A stretch of 6,797 nucleotides of DNA, taken from Pseudomonadota bacterium (GTDB taxonomy: Bacteria; Pseudomonadota; Gammaproteobacteria; GCA-001735895). Below, piece by piece: positions 1-6,738 of this stretch. Where the stretch lies: assembly GCA_022545625.1 (NCBI GenBank), contig JACZQS010000131.1, forward strand, positions 1 to 6,797, written 5' to 3'. Each line of letters begins with the position of its first letter. Position 1 is the first letter of the stretch. The position numbers were made by a program, and so were the translations under genes. The notes beneath the pieces were generated by a model. The model saw only the letters and a list, made by a program, of their open reading frames with translations, made no database searches and was not told where the DNA came from.

Positions 1-768
1 TCAGAGAAAAAGACGAATTTAACTTTCGATCTGGAAAAACTACGCGCCAAAGCGGGCAAACTTTCACAAGGCAGAATCTCGACGCAGGCTGAGTTGAACA
101 AAACTACTCAGGAACAAGCGACAAAGAAAATCGTTCTTGAACGGACTGGGAAAGAACTTTCTAAGAGTTATGCCTCAATTGAAGCAAGCCAGGCGCAGCA
201 GAAAATTTTGAGTGAACTAATATACTCATTCGGAGGCACACACGCCGGCGTGATAACAGTCCTTGAGTTCAAAGATAAAATAGAAGGAATTCAAGGAACA
301 GTCGCGGACCGCTTCAAACCAGCTGCAGGGATGGAAAAAGCTGTTGAGTCAGCTCTGGGTGATATCTCGCACTATGTCATTTGCGACAGCAAAGATACTG
401 CAGAAAAGATAATCGAGCGTCTCAAAATAGAAAACAAAGGCCGGGCAGGATTAATTGTTCCTAATGCCGGCAGCTTGAACCCTCAGATCAAACGTCCGCA
501 ACTGAGCTCTGCAGGATTTGTCGGCTGGCTTGATGAGTTCGTATCGACAGCTGAGAATTTGAAACCACTAATGCAAACTGTTCTGTCGCAGACTGCCGTG
601 TTTGAAGCTGGCAGCGACCCCAAAGCAATTCTGGAGCACCTCCCCTATGGCTTCAAAGCCGTCTCTACCGATGGACTTCTCTACACCAGAAACACTATTG
701 TCGGTGGCTCATCCGAGGCTCTTCAGCTATTCAGCCGTAAAGATCAGCTTACAGAACTTTCCGAACAA
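1..768 (+). other. SMC hinge and flanking coiled-coil segment
   Basis: This stretch encodes the dimerisation hinge of a bacterial SMC chromosome-organising ATPase, flanked by coiled coil. It has the two-part hinge order known in the family: GxxGTVAD followed by an EKAVESALG helix, NKGRAG, then a GF.AVS.DG strand and a GGS turn, followed by an RKDQLTEL coil. The N-terminal and C-terminal ATPase heads of SMC are not present in the window; the N-terminal head could lie upstream, but the C-terminal head is replaced by adaptor sequence. Nothing else in the window concerns chromosome segregation, so this segment is out of place next to an envelope export operon. Confidence 0.8.
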
Positions 769-1248
769 ATTAACCAGTTCAAAGCCGAAGTGGATCTAAC
801 CCGCCAGCAACTCGCTAATATCCGCCTTATTGCGCCTTTCGATGGCGTCATTATCGAGGGTGACTTGAGCCAGTTGCTAGGATCGCCCGTCGAGCGCGGT
901 GACACTTTATTTAAAATTGCACCCCTGGCGGGCTACCGCATTATTCTGAAAGTGGACGAAAGCGATATTTCCTACATCGATCAGGGACAGACGGGCACGC
1001 TGGTTCTGTCGAGCCTGTCTGAAAGAAGTCTCCCACTAACAGTGGAAAAAATTACCACTGTTGCCAAAGCCGACGACGGCGCCAACATTTTCCGTGTTGA
1101 AGCTAAATTGAATAATGCCCCCGACCTGCTCCGACCGGGTATGGAAGGGGTTGGAAAAGTCAATGCCGGGCGCGCACGAATGATATGGATATGGACACAC
1201 GAGATTACCGACTGGTTGCAATTATGGATCTGGTCATGGTGGCCCTAG
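1..1248 (+). CDS. HlyD-family periplasmic adaptor, C-terminal half, fused in frame to an SMC hinge (5' incomplete; possible chimera)
   Basis: The frame is open from nt 1 to TAG at 1246-1248 (415 codons visible), so the true start lies outside the window; TTG at 94 is only an internal codon. Seen: residues ~1-80 are charged, heptad-like coiled coil. Residues ~81-240 read as an SMC hinge, with GIQGTVAD (96-103), an EKAVESALGD stretch, NKGRAG, and the closing GFKAVSTDG (217-225) and GGSS (235-238). From ~residue 260 the protein is a HlyD adaptor: descending helix, APFDG (278-282) of the second lipoyl half, a beta-barrel with LRPGMEGVGKV, and a tryptophan-rich C-terminus ending WSWWP. In adaptors located beside M50 peptidases this tail is typical, so the 3' half belongs to the operon. 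Missing for a working adaptor: membrane anchor or signal, first lipoyl half and ascending helix. TAG is followed 13 nt later by the M50 gene. The HlyD call is strong and the SMC call is strong; whether they form one real protein is uncertain. Confidence 0.8.
   Translation, partial: SEKKTNLTFDLEKLRAKAGKLSQGRISTQAELNKTTQEQATKKIVLERTGKELSKSYASIEASQAQQKILSELIYSFGGTHAGVITVLEFKDKIEGIQGTVADRFKPAAGMEKAVESALGDISHYVICDSKDTAEKIIERLKIENKGRAGLIVPNAGSLNPQIKRPQLSSAGFVGWLDEFVSTAENLKPLMQTVLSQTAVFEAGSDPKAILEHLPYGFKAVSTDGLLYTRNTIVGGSSEALQLFSRKDQLTELSEQINQFKAEVDLTRQQLANIRLIAPFDGVIIEGDLSQLLGSPVERGDTLFKIAPLAGYRIILKVDESDISYIDQGQTGTLVLSSLSERSLPLTVEKITTVAKADDGANIFRVEAKLNNAPDLLRPGMEGVGKVNAGRARMIWIWTHEITDWLQLWIWSWWP
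760..800 (+). other. Junction between SMC-like and HlyD-like sequence
   Basis: Similarity changes here, within codons for a continuous polar helix (EQINQFKAEVDLTRQQL). Upstream, RKDQLTELSEQI looks like the SMC arm after the hinge. Downstream, DLTRQQLANIRLIAPFDG is the usual lead-in to the second lipoyl half of a HlyD adaptor. The reading frame is kept and no short repeat, insertion-sequence end or stop marks the join. The breakpoint cannot be placed more exactly by eye because both families are coiled coil at this point. Confidence 0.6.
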
Positions 1249-1249
1249 C

Positions 1250-1253
1250 AGGA
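1250..1253 (+). promoter_or_regulatory. Ribosome binding site of the M50/PqqD gene
   Basis: AGGA lies 8 nt before the ATG at 1262, in the 13-nt gap after the adaptor's stop. It supports that ATG as the start and fits reinitiation by ribosomes finishing the upstream gene. Confidence 0.6.
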
Positions 1254-1261
1254 AATCTATA

Positions 1262-3409
1262 ATGGATGACGGTCTACTCAGTCCACACTGGTATCGGGTT
1301 GCCAAGCTGCGACCAAGACTACACGGTCATATAGAAATTCACCGCCATGATTACCGTGGCCTGATCTGGTATATACTGGAAGATACCACCACCGGCCGCA
1401 ATCACCGATTTAATCCAGCTGCCTATCAATTTATTGGCCTGCTCGACGGCAATCGTAGTGTGCAGGAAATTTTTGACCAGCTTGGTAAACAACTCGAAGA
1501 CTATGCACCCGGCCAGGAAGAAATCATTAAGCTACTGGGGCAGCTTCATGCTGCTGATTTAATTCAGACCGAAGCTCTGATCGATACCGAGGAACTTTTT
1601 GAACGCCAGGTTCAGCAGAAAAGTGCCAAATTAAAACAGCGCTTCTCGAACCCTGTCGCACAGAAGGTGCCACTGTGGGATCCGGAAGAGTTTCTCAGTA
1701 ATCACTTCAATAAAGTCCGTTGGCTTTTCAGTTCCTGGGTTGCCGTTGTCTGGGTGCTGTTAATCGGTTATTCACTGCTACAGGCATCTCTACACTGGCC
1801 CCAAATCAGCCAGCATTTCAGCATCAATGCGTTATCGCCCTATAACCTGATAATCCTGTTCCTGCTCTATCCACCGATTAAATTCCTGCACGAACTGGGA
1901 CACGCTTTCAGCGCCAAACTGGAGGGTGGCGAGGTACATGAAATGGGTATTAATTTTCTGATGTTCATGCCAATTCCCTATGTAAACGTCTCTACCTCCG
2001 CTCATTTTCGCAATAAATACAAGCGCATGTTAGTCAGTGCAGCCGGAATTTTAGTCGAGTCCTTCCTGGCGGCCCTGGGATTGTTACTATTCCTCGCGAC
2101 CGAGCCCGGCCTGATTCAGGATATTGGCTTTAATATTTTTATAATAGGCGGTATTTCTTCACTATTTTTTAACGGCAACCCGTTATTAAAATATGATGGT
2201 TATTATATTCTGGCTGACGCCCTGGGCATTCCTAATCTATATCAACGTTCGGGTCATTACTGGCGGTACTGGTTTCAGCGATATCTGTTTGGTTTGCAAG
2301 ATGCCAGCTCACCAGCCAGCGCCCCCGGGGAAACCTTCTGGTTTGTCACATACAGTATATCGTCGATGTTATATCGATTTGCAGTTTTGTGGTTTATCTT
2401 TGTTGTCGTTACCGGAAAATTTTTTATCCTCGGCGTAATACTTGCTACCTGGTTACTCAGCCTGCAGGTATTTCTGCCACTTTACAAATCGTTGCGTTTC
2501 ATCATCAGCAGCCCAGAACTCAGGCAAACACGCAGGCGCGCAATATTTTTCAGCACTGCCCTGGTCAGTTTGTTAATCCTGGTAATAGGATTCTTGCCTG
2601 TGCCTTCCTACACCCTGGCCGAAGGTGTCGTCTGGCAACCCGATGAAGCCCTGCTAAAGGCGCAGCAGGAAGGTTTTGCCGGATCCCTGGAGGTTGAAAA
2701 CAACCAGCGAGTTGAGGCTGGAACTCTTGTCCTTCGATTACACGATCCATTTCTCGAAGCCGAGGCAAAAATAGCCCGGGCGAAAGTGAAAGAATTACGC
2801 AGTCAGTATCGAGCCATGCGCGTAACCGATATTGTAGAGGCTGGTATTATAAAAGAGGCTGTGGGTGTGGCTGAATCGGAATTACGCCATATCCACGATA
2901 AAATTAGCTCGATGTCGGTAACCGCTTTCAAGAGTGGGAAAATTTTGCTGCCAGAGGCAGATGACCTGCCTGGTCGCTTTATCCGGCAGGGTGAGCTGCT
3001 GGGATACATCCTGGGTAATGAACCACCGACGATTCGTATGGCGGTAAGCCAGGATAATATCGGACAGCTACGCCAGAGAATCGATGGCATTTCAATAAAG
3101 CTCGCCAGTGACCCTCGCAGGGCTTACGAGGCCGAGATTATCAGGCAGGCGCCAGAAGCCACAAACCAGCTTCCCAGCACGGCCCTGACTACGATCGGTG
3201 GTGGCAAATTTATTCTCGATCCGGATAGCAAGGATCAACTGTCGTCCCTGCAAAAAGTGTTTCTGGTTGATTTAAGTTTTAATCAGACGCCGCAAAATAT
3301 TTTGCTCGGTACTCGAGCCTATGTTCGAATTGATCATGGTGGAGAGCCGCTGGCCAGGCAATGGTTCCGTCGCCTCCGACAGACATTTCTGAGTAAATTT
3401 AATGTCTGA
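1262..3409 (+). CDS. PqqD-like / M50 zinc metalloprotease / HlyD-like fusion membrane protein
   Basis: Predicted inner-membrane site-2-type protease of 715 residues with three parts. Residues ~20-105 resemble a PqqD domain (YRGLIWYILED, NRSVQEIFDQL), a fold that binds peptides in peptide-maturation systems. Residues ~150-450 form a polytopic M50 core: the zinc motif HELGH is at 210-214, and NPLLKYDGYY (306-315) supplies the expected third ligand, D312. Hydrophobic segments lie near 155-177, 193-209, 255-280, 286-303, 370-410 and 428-447. After the last segment, residues ~452-700 look like a periplasmic HlyD-type lipoyl/barrel domain: first half with VENNQRVEAGTLVLRLHDP, a short helical hairpin, then FIRQGELLGYI and a barrel containing LPSTALTTIGGGKF. 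All catalytic residues I can check are present, so it is probably active. It follows the adaptor by 13 nt and its end overlaps the SecA-like gene by 8 nt. Known: M50 enzymes cut within or near membranes. Inferred: it processes or holds the substrate of this exporter. Confidence 0.9.
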   Translation: MDDGLLSPHWYRVAKLRPRLHGHIEIHRHDYRGLIWYILEDTTTGRNHRFNPAAYQFIGLLDGNRSVQEIFDQLGKQLEDYAPGQEEIIKLLGQLHAADLIQTEALIDTEELFERQVQQKSAKLKQRFSNPVAQKVPLWDPEEFLSNHFNKVRWLFSSWVAVVWVLLIGYSLLQASLHWPQISQHFSINALSPYNLIILFLLYPPIKFLHELGHAFSAKLEGGEVHEMGINFLMFMPIPYVNVSTSAHFRNKYKRMLVSAAGILVESFLAALGLLLFLATEPGLIQDIGFNIFIIGGISSLFFNGNPLLKYDGYYILADALGIPNLYQRSGHYWRYWFQRYLFGLQDASSPASAPGETFWFVTYSISSMLYRFAVLWFIFVVVTGKFFILGVILATWLLSLQVFLPLYKSLRFIISSPELRQTRRRAIFFSTALVSLLILVIGFLPVPSYTLAEGVVWQPDEALLKAQQEGFAGSLEVENNQRVEAGTLVLRLHDPFLEAEAKIARAKVKELRSQYRAMRVTDIVEAGIIKEAVGVAESELRHIHDKISSMSVTAFKSGKILLPEADDLPGRFIRQGELLGYILGNEPPTIRMAVSQDNIGQLRQRIDGISIKLASDPRRAYEAEIIRQAPEATNQLPSTALTTIGGGKFILDPDSKDQLSSLQKVFLVDLSFNQTPQNILLGTRAYVRIDHGGEPLARQWFRRLRQTFLSKFNV

Positions 3410-5399
3410 ACTCCAACTTCGTCCCGGCATAAAATTTGGCAGCTATCCTCAAAAACTGGAAAGCGGATTAAGCGATCTGGAACAGGGTCTTTCACGTTTT
3501 TTCGAAAAACTTAAAACGCGTATGAGTCGAAGAATTTATAGCCAACGCTATATTGTCCGCCAGGTCAATATACACCAGCAGATGCTACGGGACTGTTCGG
3601 AGGAGGATTTAACCCAGATTATCGAGGAGCTGGGCGACCAGCTGCGCCGTAAGGGTTTACAAAAACGCCTGATCATCGAAACCTTCGCCGTAATTCGAGA
3701 GATAGCAACCAGGACATTGGGGAAACGTCATTTCGATGTCCAGCTTTTTGGTGGCTGGTTAATGATCAATGGCATGCTGGCAGAAATGGAAACCGGGGAG
3801 GGAAAAACCCTGACCACAACGCTGCCCGCCTGCACCGCGGCACTGGCCGGCATTCCGGTGCACGTGATTACCGCCAATGACTACCTGGCAGCTCGTGACG
3901 CGGAATCCATGTTACCGCTTTATCGACGCCTCGGCCTGAGTGGTGGTTCGGTAGTAGATGGCATGGAAACAGCTGAACGGCGAGATAATTATCGGAAGGA
4001 CATCGTCCATACGACGAATAAGCAGATCGCTTTCGACTACCTTCGCGACCGCATAGAGGTGGGCGATGATCTGGGCGAATTACGCTTCCAGTTTCGCCAG
4101 ATACAGCGCAATCGGAAGCCAGGCGGTAACGCCCAACTATTATTAAGAGGTTTATGTTTTGCCCTCGTCGACGAAGCCGATAGTGTGCTCATTGACGAAG
4201 CAAAAACGCCGCTGATAATCACCAAAACACTTCCCAGTGAGGATAAATCAGACACCTACAGTGATGCCCTGTACCTGGCGTCGGCCCTCTTTATAGACAA
4301 GGATTATACGGTCAACAAAAAGACCCGATCGATCAAGCTGACTTTGGTAGGCGAAGAAAATTTAGCTGATCTGATATTAAACCTGCCGGAGCACTGGGGA
4401 AATAAACGCAAGCGTGAAATGCTCGTAAAACAGGCACTGTCGGCAAACTTATTCTACGAAAAAGACAAACAATACATCATCAGCGAAGATAAAATCCAGA
4501 TCATCGACGAATCCACGGGTCGAATCATGGCCGACCGTGCCTGGGAACAGGGGCTGCATCAAATGATAGAGGCAAAAGAAGGCTGTCTGATCAGTGATCA
4601 GCGCGAACCCCAGGCGCGTATCAGTTATCAGCGCTTCTTCGGTCGCTATTTATGCCTGGCCGGGGCTTCCGGTACTATCAGTGAGGTTTCAGATGAACTA
4701 AAACGAGTCTATGGATTAGACCTGTTCAAAGTTGCTACAAACCGGCCATCGCAGCGCAAAATGCTGGGCGAGCGTATTTACCGCAACGAAGACCTCAAGC
4801 ACCAGGCACTGCTAGACCGGGTTGGTGAGCTTCACCAACAAGGTCGGCCGATACTGATCGGAACCTGTACTGTGGAAGAATCGGAGCAGGTCAGCCAGTG
4901 GCTACAGCAGGTAGAAATTGAGCACCGTGTCCTAAACGCCAAGCAAGACCAGCATGAATCCGAAATTATTGCCCAGGCCGGACAACCGCGGGCCATAACA
5001 GTCGCTACCAATATGGCCGGACGCGGCACCGATATTGCGCTAGGTGACGGCGTGGCCGAACTCGGTGGCCTGCATGTTATAGCCCTTAGCCGCAACGCCT
5101 CGGGCCGTGTTGATCGCCAGCTGTATGGCCGCTGTGCGCGCCAGGGAGACCCCGGCAGTGCTGAAGCGATATTGTCTCTGCAAGATCCGGCCCTAGAACA
5201 ATTTTATTCCTCTGCTATGCTTAAACTGCTGACTAAATTTTGTCCGGGTAGTAAACCTATTCCTAATTTTATCAGTAAGCTGATATTGCGTTTACCGCAA
5301 CATCGAAATGAAAAGGAACAGAGCCTGATTAGAAAGATGTTAATGAAACAGGATCGGCAGTTACGTCGCGTTTTGGCTTTTTCCGGAAAATTTGAGTAA
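3402..5399 (+). CDS. Compact SecA-like translocase ATPase
   Basis: A 665-residue relative of the SecA preprotein translocase motor, clearly shorter than housekeeping SecA (about 800-900). NBD1 has DVQLFGG (112-118), Walker A TGEGKT (131-136), HVITANDYLA (154-163), FDYLRD (211-216) and Walker B LVDEAD (255-260) followed by SVLIDEAKTPLII. A substrate-binding (PPXD-like) insert follows to about 355, then IIDESTGRIM (367-376), GLHQMIEAKEG (384-394) and LAGASGT (419-425). NBD2 has ATNMAGRGTDI (535-545) and motif VI QLYGRCARQGD (573-583), keeping both arginine positions (577, 580). Only ~70 residues follow NBD2, ending LAFSGKFE, so most of the helical scaffold with its two-helix finger, the wing and the zinc-binding tail are absent. 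I recall similar short SecA-like proteins with this ending beside M50/HlyD genes, so this looks like family architecture rather than truncation. The ATG overlaps the M50 gene's end by 8 nt, indicating translational coupling. The ATPase call is firm; a dedicated export role is inferred from context. Confidence 0.92.
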   Translation: MSELQLRPGIKFGSYPQKLESGLSDLEQGLSRFFEKLKTRMSRRIYSQRYIVRQVNIHQQMLRDCSEEDLTQIIEELGDQLRRKGLQKRLIIETFAVIREIATRTLGKRHFDVQLFGGWLMINGMLAEMETGEGKTLTTTLPACTAALAGIPVHVITANDYLAARDAESMLPLYRRLGLSGGSVVDGMETAERRDNYRKDIVHTTNKQIAFDYLRDRIEVGDDLGELRFQFRQIQRNRKPGGNAQLLLRGLCFALVDEADSVLIDEAKTPLIITKTLPSEDKSDTYSDALYLASALFIDKDYTVNKKTRSIKLTLVGEENLADLILNLPEHWGNKRKREMLVKQALSANLFYEKDKQYIISEDKIQIIDESTGRIMADRAWEQGLHQMIEAKEGCLISDQREPQARISYQRFFGRYLCLAGASGTISEVSDELKRVYGLDLFKVATNRPSQRKMLGERIYRNEDLKHQALLDRVGELHQQGRPILIGTCTVEESEQVSQWLQQVEIEHRVLNAKQDQHESEIIAQAGQPRAITVATNMAGRGTDIALGDGVAELGGLHVIALSRNASGRVDRQLYGRCARQGDPGSAEAILSLQDPALEQFYSSAMLKLLTKFCPGSKPIPNFISKLILRLPQHRNEKEQSLIRKMLMKQDRQLRRVLAFSGKFE

Positions 5400-5401
5400 T
5401 C

Positions 5402-6331
5402 ATGTTGACTCCACCACCAGGTTTAATGAAATATCTAATTCGCCCTGTATACTCGGCAACTCGAGCCATACGCGCAAAAAAAATTATCCAGTTACTTGGA
5501 TTGACCATTACCTTCTTTTGCGCGCCATTAATGGCTACCGAAAAAGCAGTACTGGACTGCCTGGTCAAACCAGAAATGTATGTAGAATTGAGCAGCTCGG
5601 TTGACGCTATTCTGGATAAGATGCTGGTTGACACCGGTGACCAGATTAAAAAAGGCCAACCGCTGGTAAAGTTAGAGAGATCGGTGGAAATAGCCAGGGT
5701 CCACCTGGCCAGGATGCGGGCAAATTCCGATAGTGAAATAGACAACCGTCGGGTTCAATTGCAATATGCCAAACGCAATTATAAACGGATCAAGAATTTG
5801 TACGCTCGTAAATCTGTATCCCTGTATGAAAAAGATAAGGTCGAAACCGAAGTGGCATTGGCCGAAATTGAACTGGACAAGGCTACAGAAAAGAAAAAAA
5901 TGGCCCAGTTAAACCTGGAGCTGGCTTTAGCTGAACTGGAGCGGAGAACAATCAGAAGTCCTATCGATGGTATCGTCGTCGACCGCTACTCGATGGTCGG
6001 TGAATCCGTAGTGGATCGCACTATCATGAAATTAGCCCAGGTCGATCCCCTACGAGTTGAGCTGATAGCGCCCACCGAGTATTTTGGACTGATAAAAAAA
6101 GGTATGGAAGTAGATGTTTATCCTGAACGCCCTGCGAATAAATCCTTTAAAGCGACCGTCACAATTGTTGACCAGTTGATAGACCCTGCCAGTGGTAGTT
6201 TTACCATACGAATGGCGCTGCCCAACCCTGGCGATCAACTGGTTGGTGGGGTAAATTGCATAGCCAGTTTCAGTTTTAATACACCAGTTCCCCTGGGTCA
6301 GAATACATTCAGTTCCCTCTCTCCGGGCTAG
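5402..6331 (+). CDS. Secreted HlyD/RND-type periplasmic adaptor
   Basis: A 309-residue membrane-fusion (adaptor) protein. The N-terminus has a basic region, a hydrophobic stretch (about 28-45, IIQLLGLTITFFCAPLMA) and a likely signal-peptidase site after PLMA (residue 45), so the mature protein should be periplasmic; no lipobox cysteine is apparent at that site. Domains in order: first lipoyl half (55-92, VDTGDQIKKGQPLVKLE), a coiled-coil hairpin (93-180) rich in K/E/A, second lipoyl half starting RSPIDGIVVDR (185-195), and a beta-barrel (about 218-290). It is short for the family, with little beyond the barrel. It starts 2 nt after the SecA-like stop, so translation is probably coupled. An in-frame ATG at 5426 (AGG 4 nt upstream) would also leave the signal peptide intact and is a credible alternative start giving 301 residues. 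Known: such adaptors bridge inner-membrane transporters and outer-membrane channels. No TolC-type channel or ABC/RND pump lies in the window. Confidence 0.9.
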   Translation: MLTPPPGLMKYLIRPVYSATRAIRAKKIIQLLGLTITFFCAPLMATEKAVLDCLVKPEMYVELSSSVDAILDKMLVDTGDQIKKGQPLVKLERSVEIARVHLARMRANSDSEIDNRRVQLQYAKRNYKRIKNLYARKSVSLYEKDKVETEVALAEIELDKATEKKKMAQLNLELALAELERRTIRSPIDGIVVDRYSMVGESVVDRTIMKLAQVDPLRVELIAPTEYFGLIKKGMEVDVYPERPANKSFKATVTIVDQLIDPASGSFTIRMALPNPGDQLVGGVNCIASFSFNTPVPLGQNTFSSLSPG

Positions 6332-6482
6332 CCAGTACCGGCCATTCTGGAAGTCGTCCCCGCCATTGCACCTGATTGGCTCTATACGGCTACCTTTGAT
6401 CACATTTTTTCTACCTTTCAGACACCACTTTTATATTAAATAGCACTGCTTTACTACACTTAACTGGTGATTACGGGTGGCG

Positions 6483-6511
6483 TTAACCGTGTTTGACCAA
6501 TGACCGGTTAA
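6483..6511. repeat. Perfect 7-bp inverted repeat (candidate operator or weak hairpin)
   Basis: TTAACCG (6483-6489) is mirrored by CGGTTAA (6505-6511) across a 15-nt spacer that itself contains the tandem TGACC-AA-TGACC (6494-6505, touching the right arm). There is no T-run after it, which argues against an intrinsic terminator. The 22-nt spacing between arm starts is about two helical turns and would suit a dimeric regulator, but no regulator is identified. Confidence 0.35.
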
Positions 6512-6558
6512 TAAACTTTAGCCCGATCACTAAATACCGGAACAGGGGTAATGAAAAT

Positions 6559-6581
6559 TTGTAATTGAATTAATTGTAATT
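6559..6581 (+). repeat. Short AT-rich direct repeat upstream of the LEPR ORF
   Basis: TTGTAATT occurs at 6559-6566 and again at 6574-6581, 15 nt apart start to start, with GAATTAA between. It lies 29 nt before the ATG at 6610, in the AT-rich part of the gap. It may be part of a promoter or regulator site, or simply low-complexity sequence. Confidence 0.3.
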
Positions 6582-6609
6582 CACTAACGAGGGCGCCATT
6601 GACCAGGCT

Positions 6610-6738
6610 ATGAAAAAGCAGTCAAAAATTCGAGAGCAGAATGCCAAATATATCCTCGAAGAACTGGAACCTCGCCAGCTTTTTTCAGGCGGTATTGAAG
6701 GCACTTACCATGAAGAAGAGAGTATCGATTGCCAATAA
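6610..6738 (+). CDS. LEPR-motif leader ORF (42 residues), start of a possible exported protein
   Basis: ATG at 6610 opens a 42-residue frame ending at TAA 6736-6738. A basic start (MKKQSKIR) is followed by LEELEPRQLFSGG at residues 16-28, which matches the LEPR-type motif I know from the first ~40 residues of very long, repeat-rich secreted proteins in planctomycetes and proteobacteria, where it is thought to act in sorting. After the motif the frame reads GIEGTYHEEESIDCQ and stops. Ribosome-site support is weak: GAGGG (6589-6593) is 16 nt from the ATG. Three readings are possible: a real small peptide, a giant-protein N-terminus interrupted by a frameshift in the purine run near 6712-6722, or a remnant. 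Its place just after a SecA-like/M50/HlyD operon makes it the likeliest substrate signal in the window. The motif is seen; the function is inferred. Confidence 0.6.
   Translation: MKKQSKIREQNAKYILEELEPRQLFSGGIEGTYHEEESIDCQ
6697..6701 (+). promoter_or_regulatory. Possible ribosome binding site for the ORF at 6710
   Basis: GAAGG lies 8 nt before the ATG at 6710, inside the LEPR ORF. This is a better-spaced site than the LEPR ORF itself has, and it supports separate initiation at 6710 rather than only a frameshifted continuation. Confidence 0.4.

Larger units (their letters stand above)
6332..6609 (+). other. Non-coding gap between the export operon and the LEPR ORF
   Basis: These 278 nt hold no coding frame with recognisable similarity. 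There is no convincing GC-rich hairpin plus T-run terminator after the adaptor's TAG; CCAG...CTGG around 6333-6351 is too weak to call. A TATATT at 6432-6437 could be a -10 element but lacks a good -35, and TTGACC at 6493-6498 has no well-spaced -10. The right part turns AT-rich (6551-6585) just before the next ORF. The gap probably contains the promoter of the LEPR ORF, but I cannot pin it down. Confidence 0.5.

Noticed and set aside
94..96. TTG at 94 as the start of the first gene
   Set aside because: The frame is open to nt 1 with coiled-coil sequence continuous on both sides and no ribosome site, so the gene begins upstream of the window.
3402..5399. Reading the SecA-like gene as a truncated housekeeping secA
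   Set aside because: The C-terminus ends cleanly, the next gene starts 2 nt later, and the N-terminal region and neighbours differ from housekeeping secA, so a distinct short family is more likely than a deletion.
5329..5745. 138-codon open frame on the minus strand
   Set aside because: It lies antisense across the end of the SecA-like gene and the start of the adaptor gene, both of which have clear family motifs. Its translation shows no recognisable domain.
6333..6351. CCAG...CTGG as a transcription terminator after the second adaptor
   Set aside because: The stem is only four base pairs at the ends with a poorly paired centre, and no T-run follows.
6050..6403. 117-codon open frame on the minus strand
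   Set aside because: Mostly antisense to the adaptor's barrel region; no domain, no good start signal, and low-complexity appearance consistent with a shadow frame.
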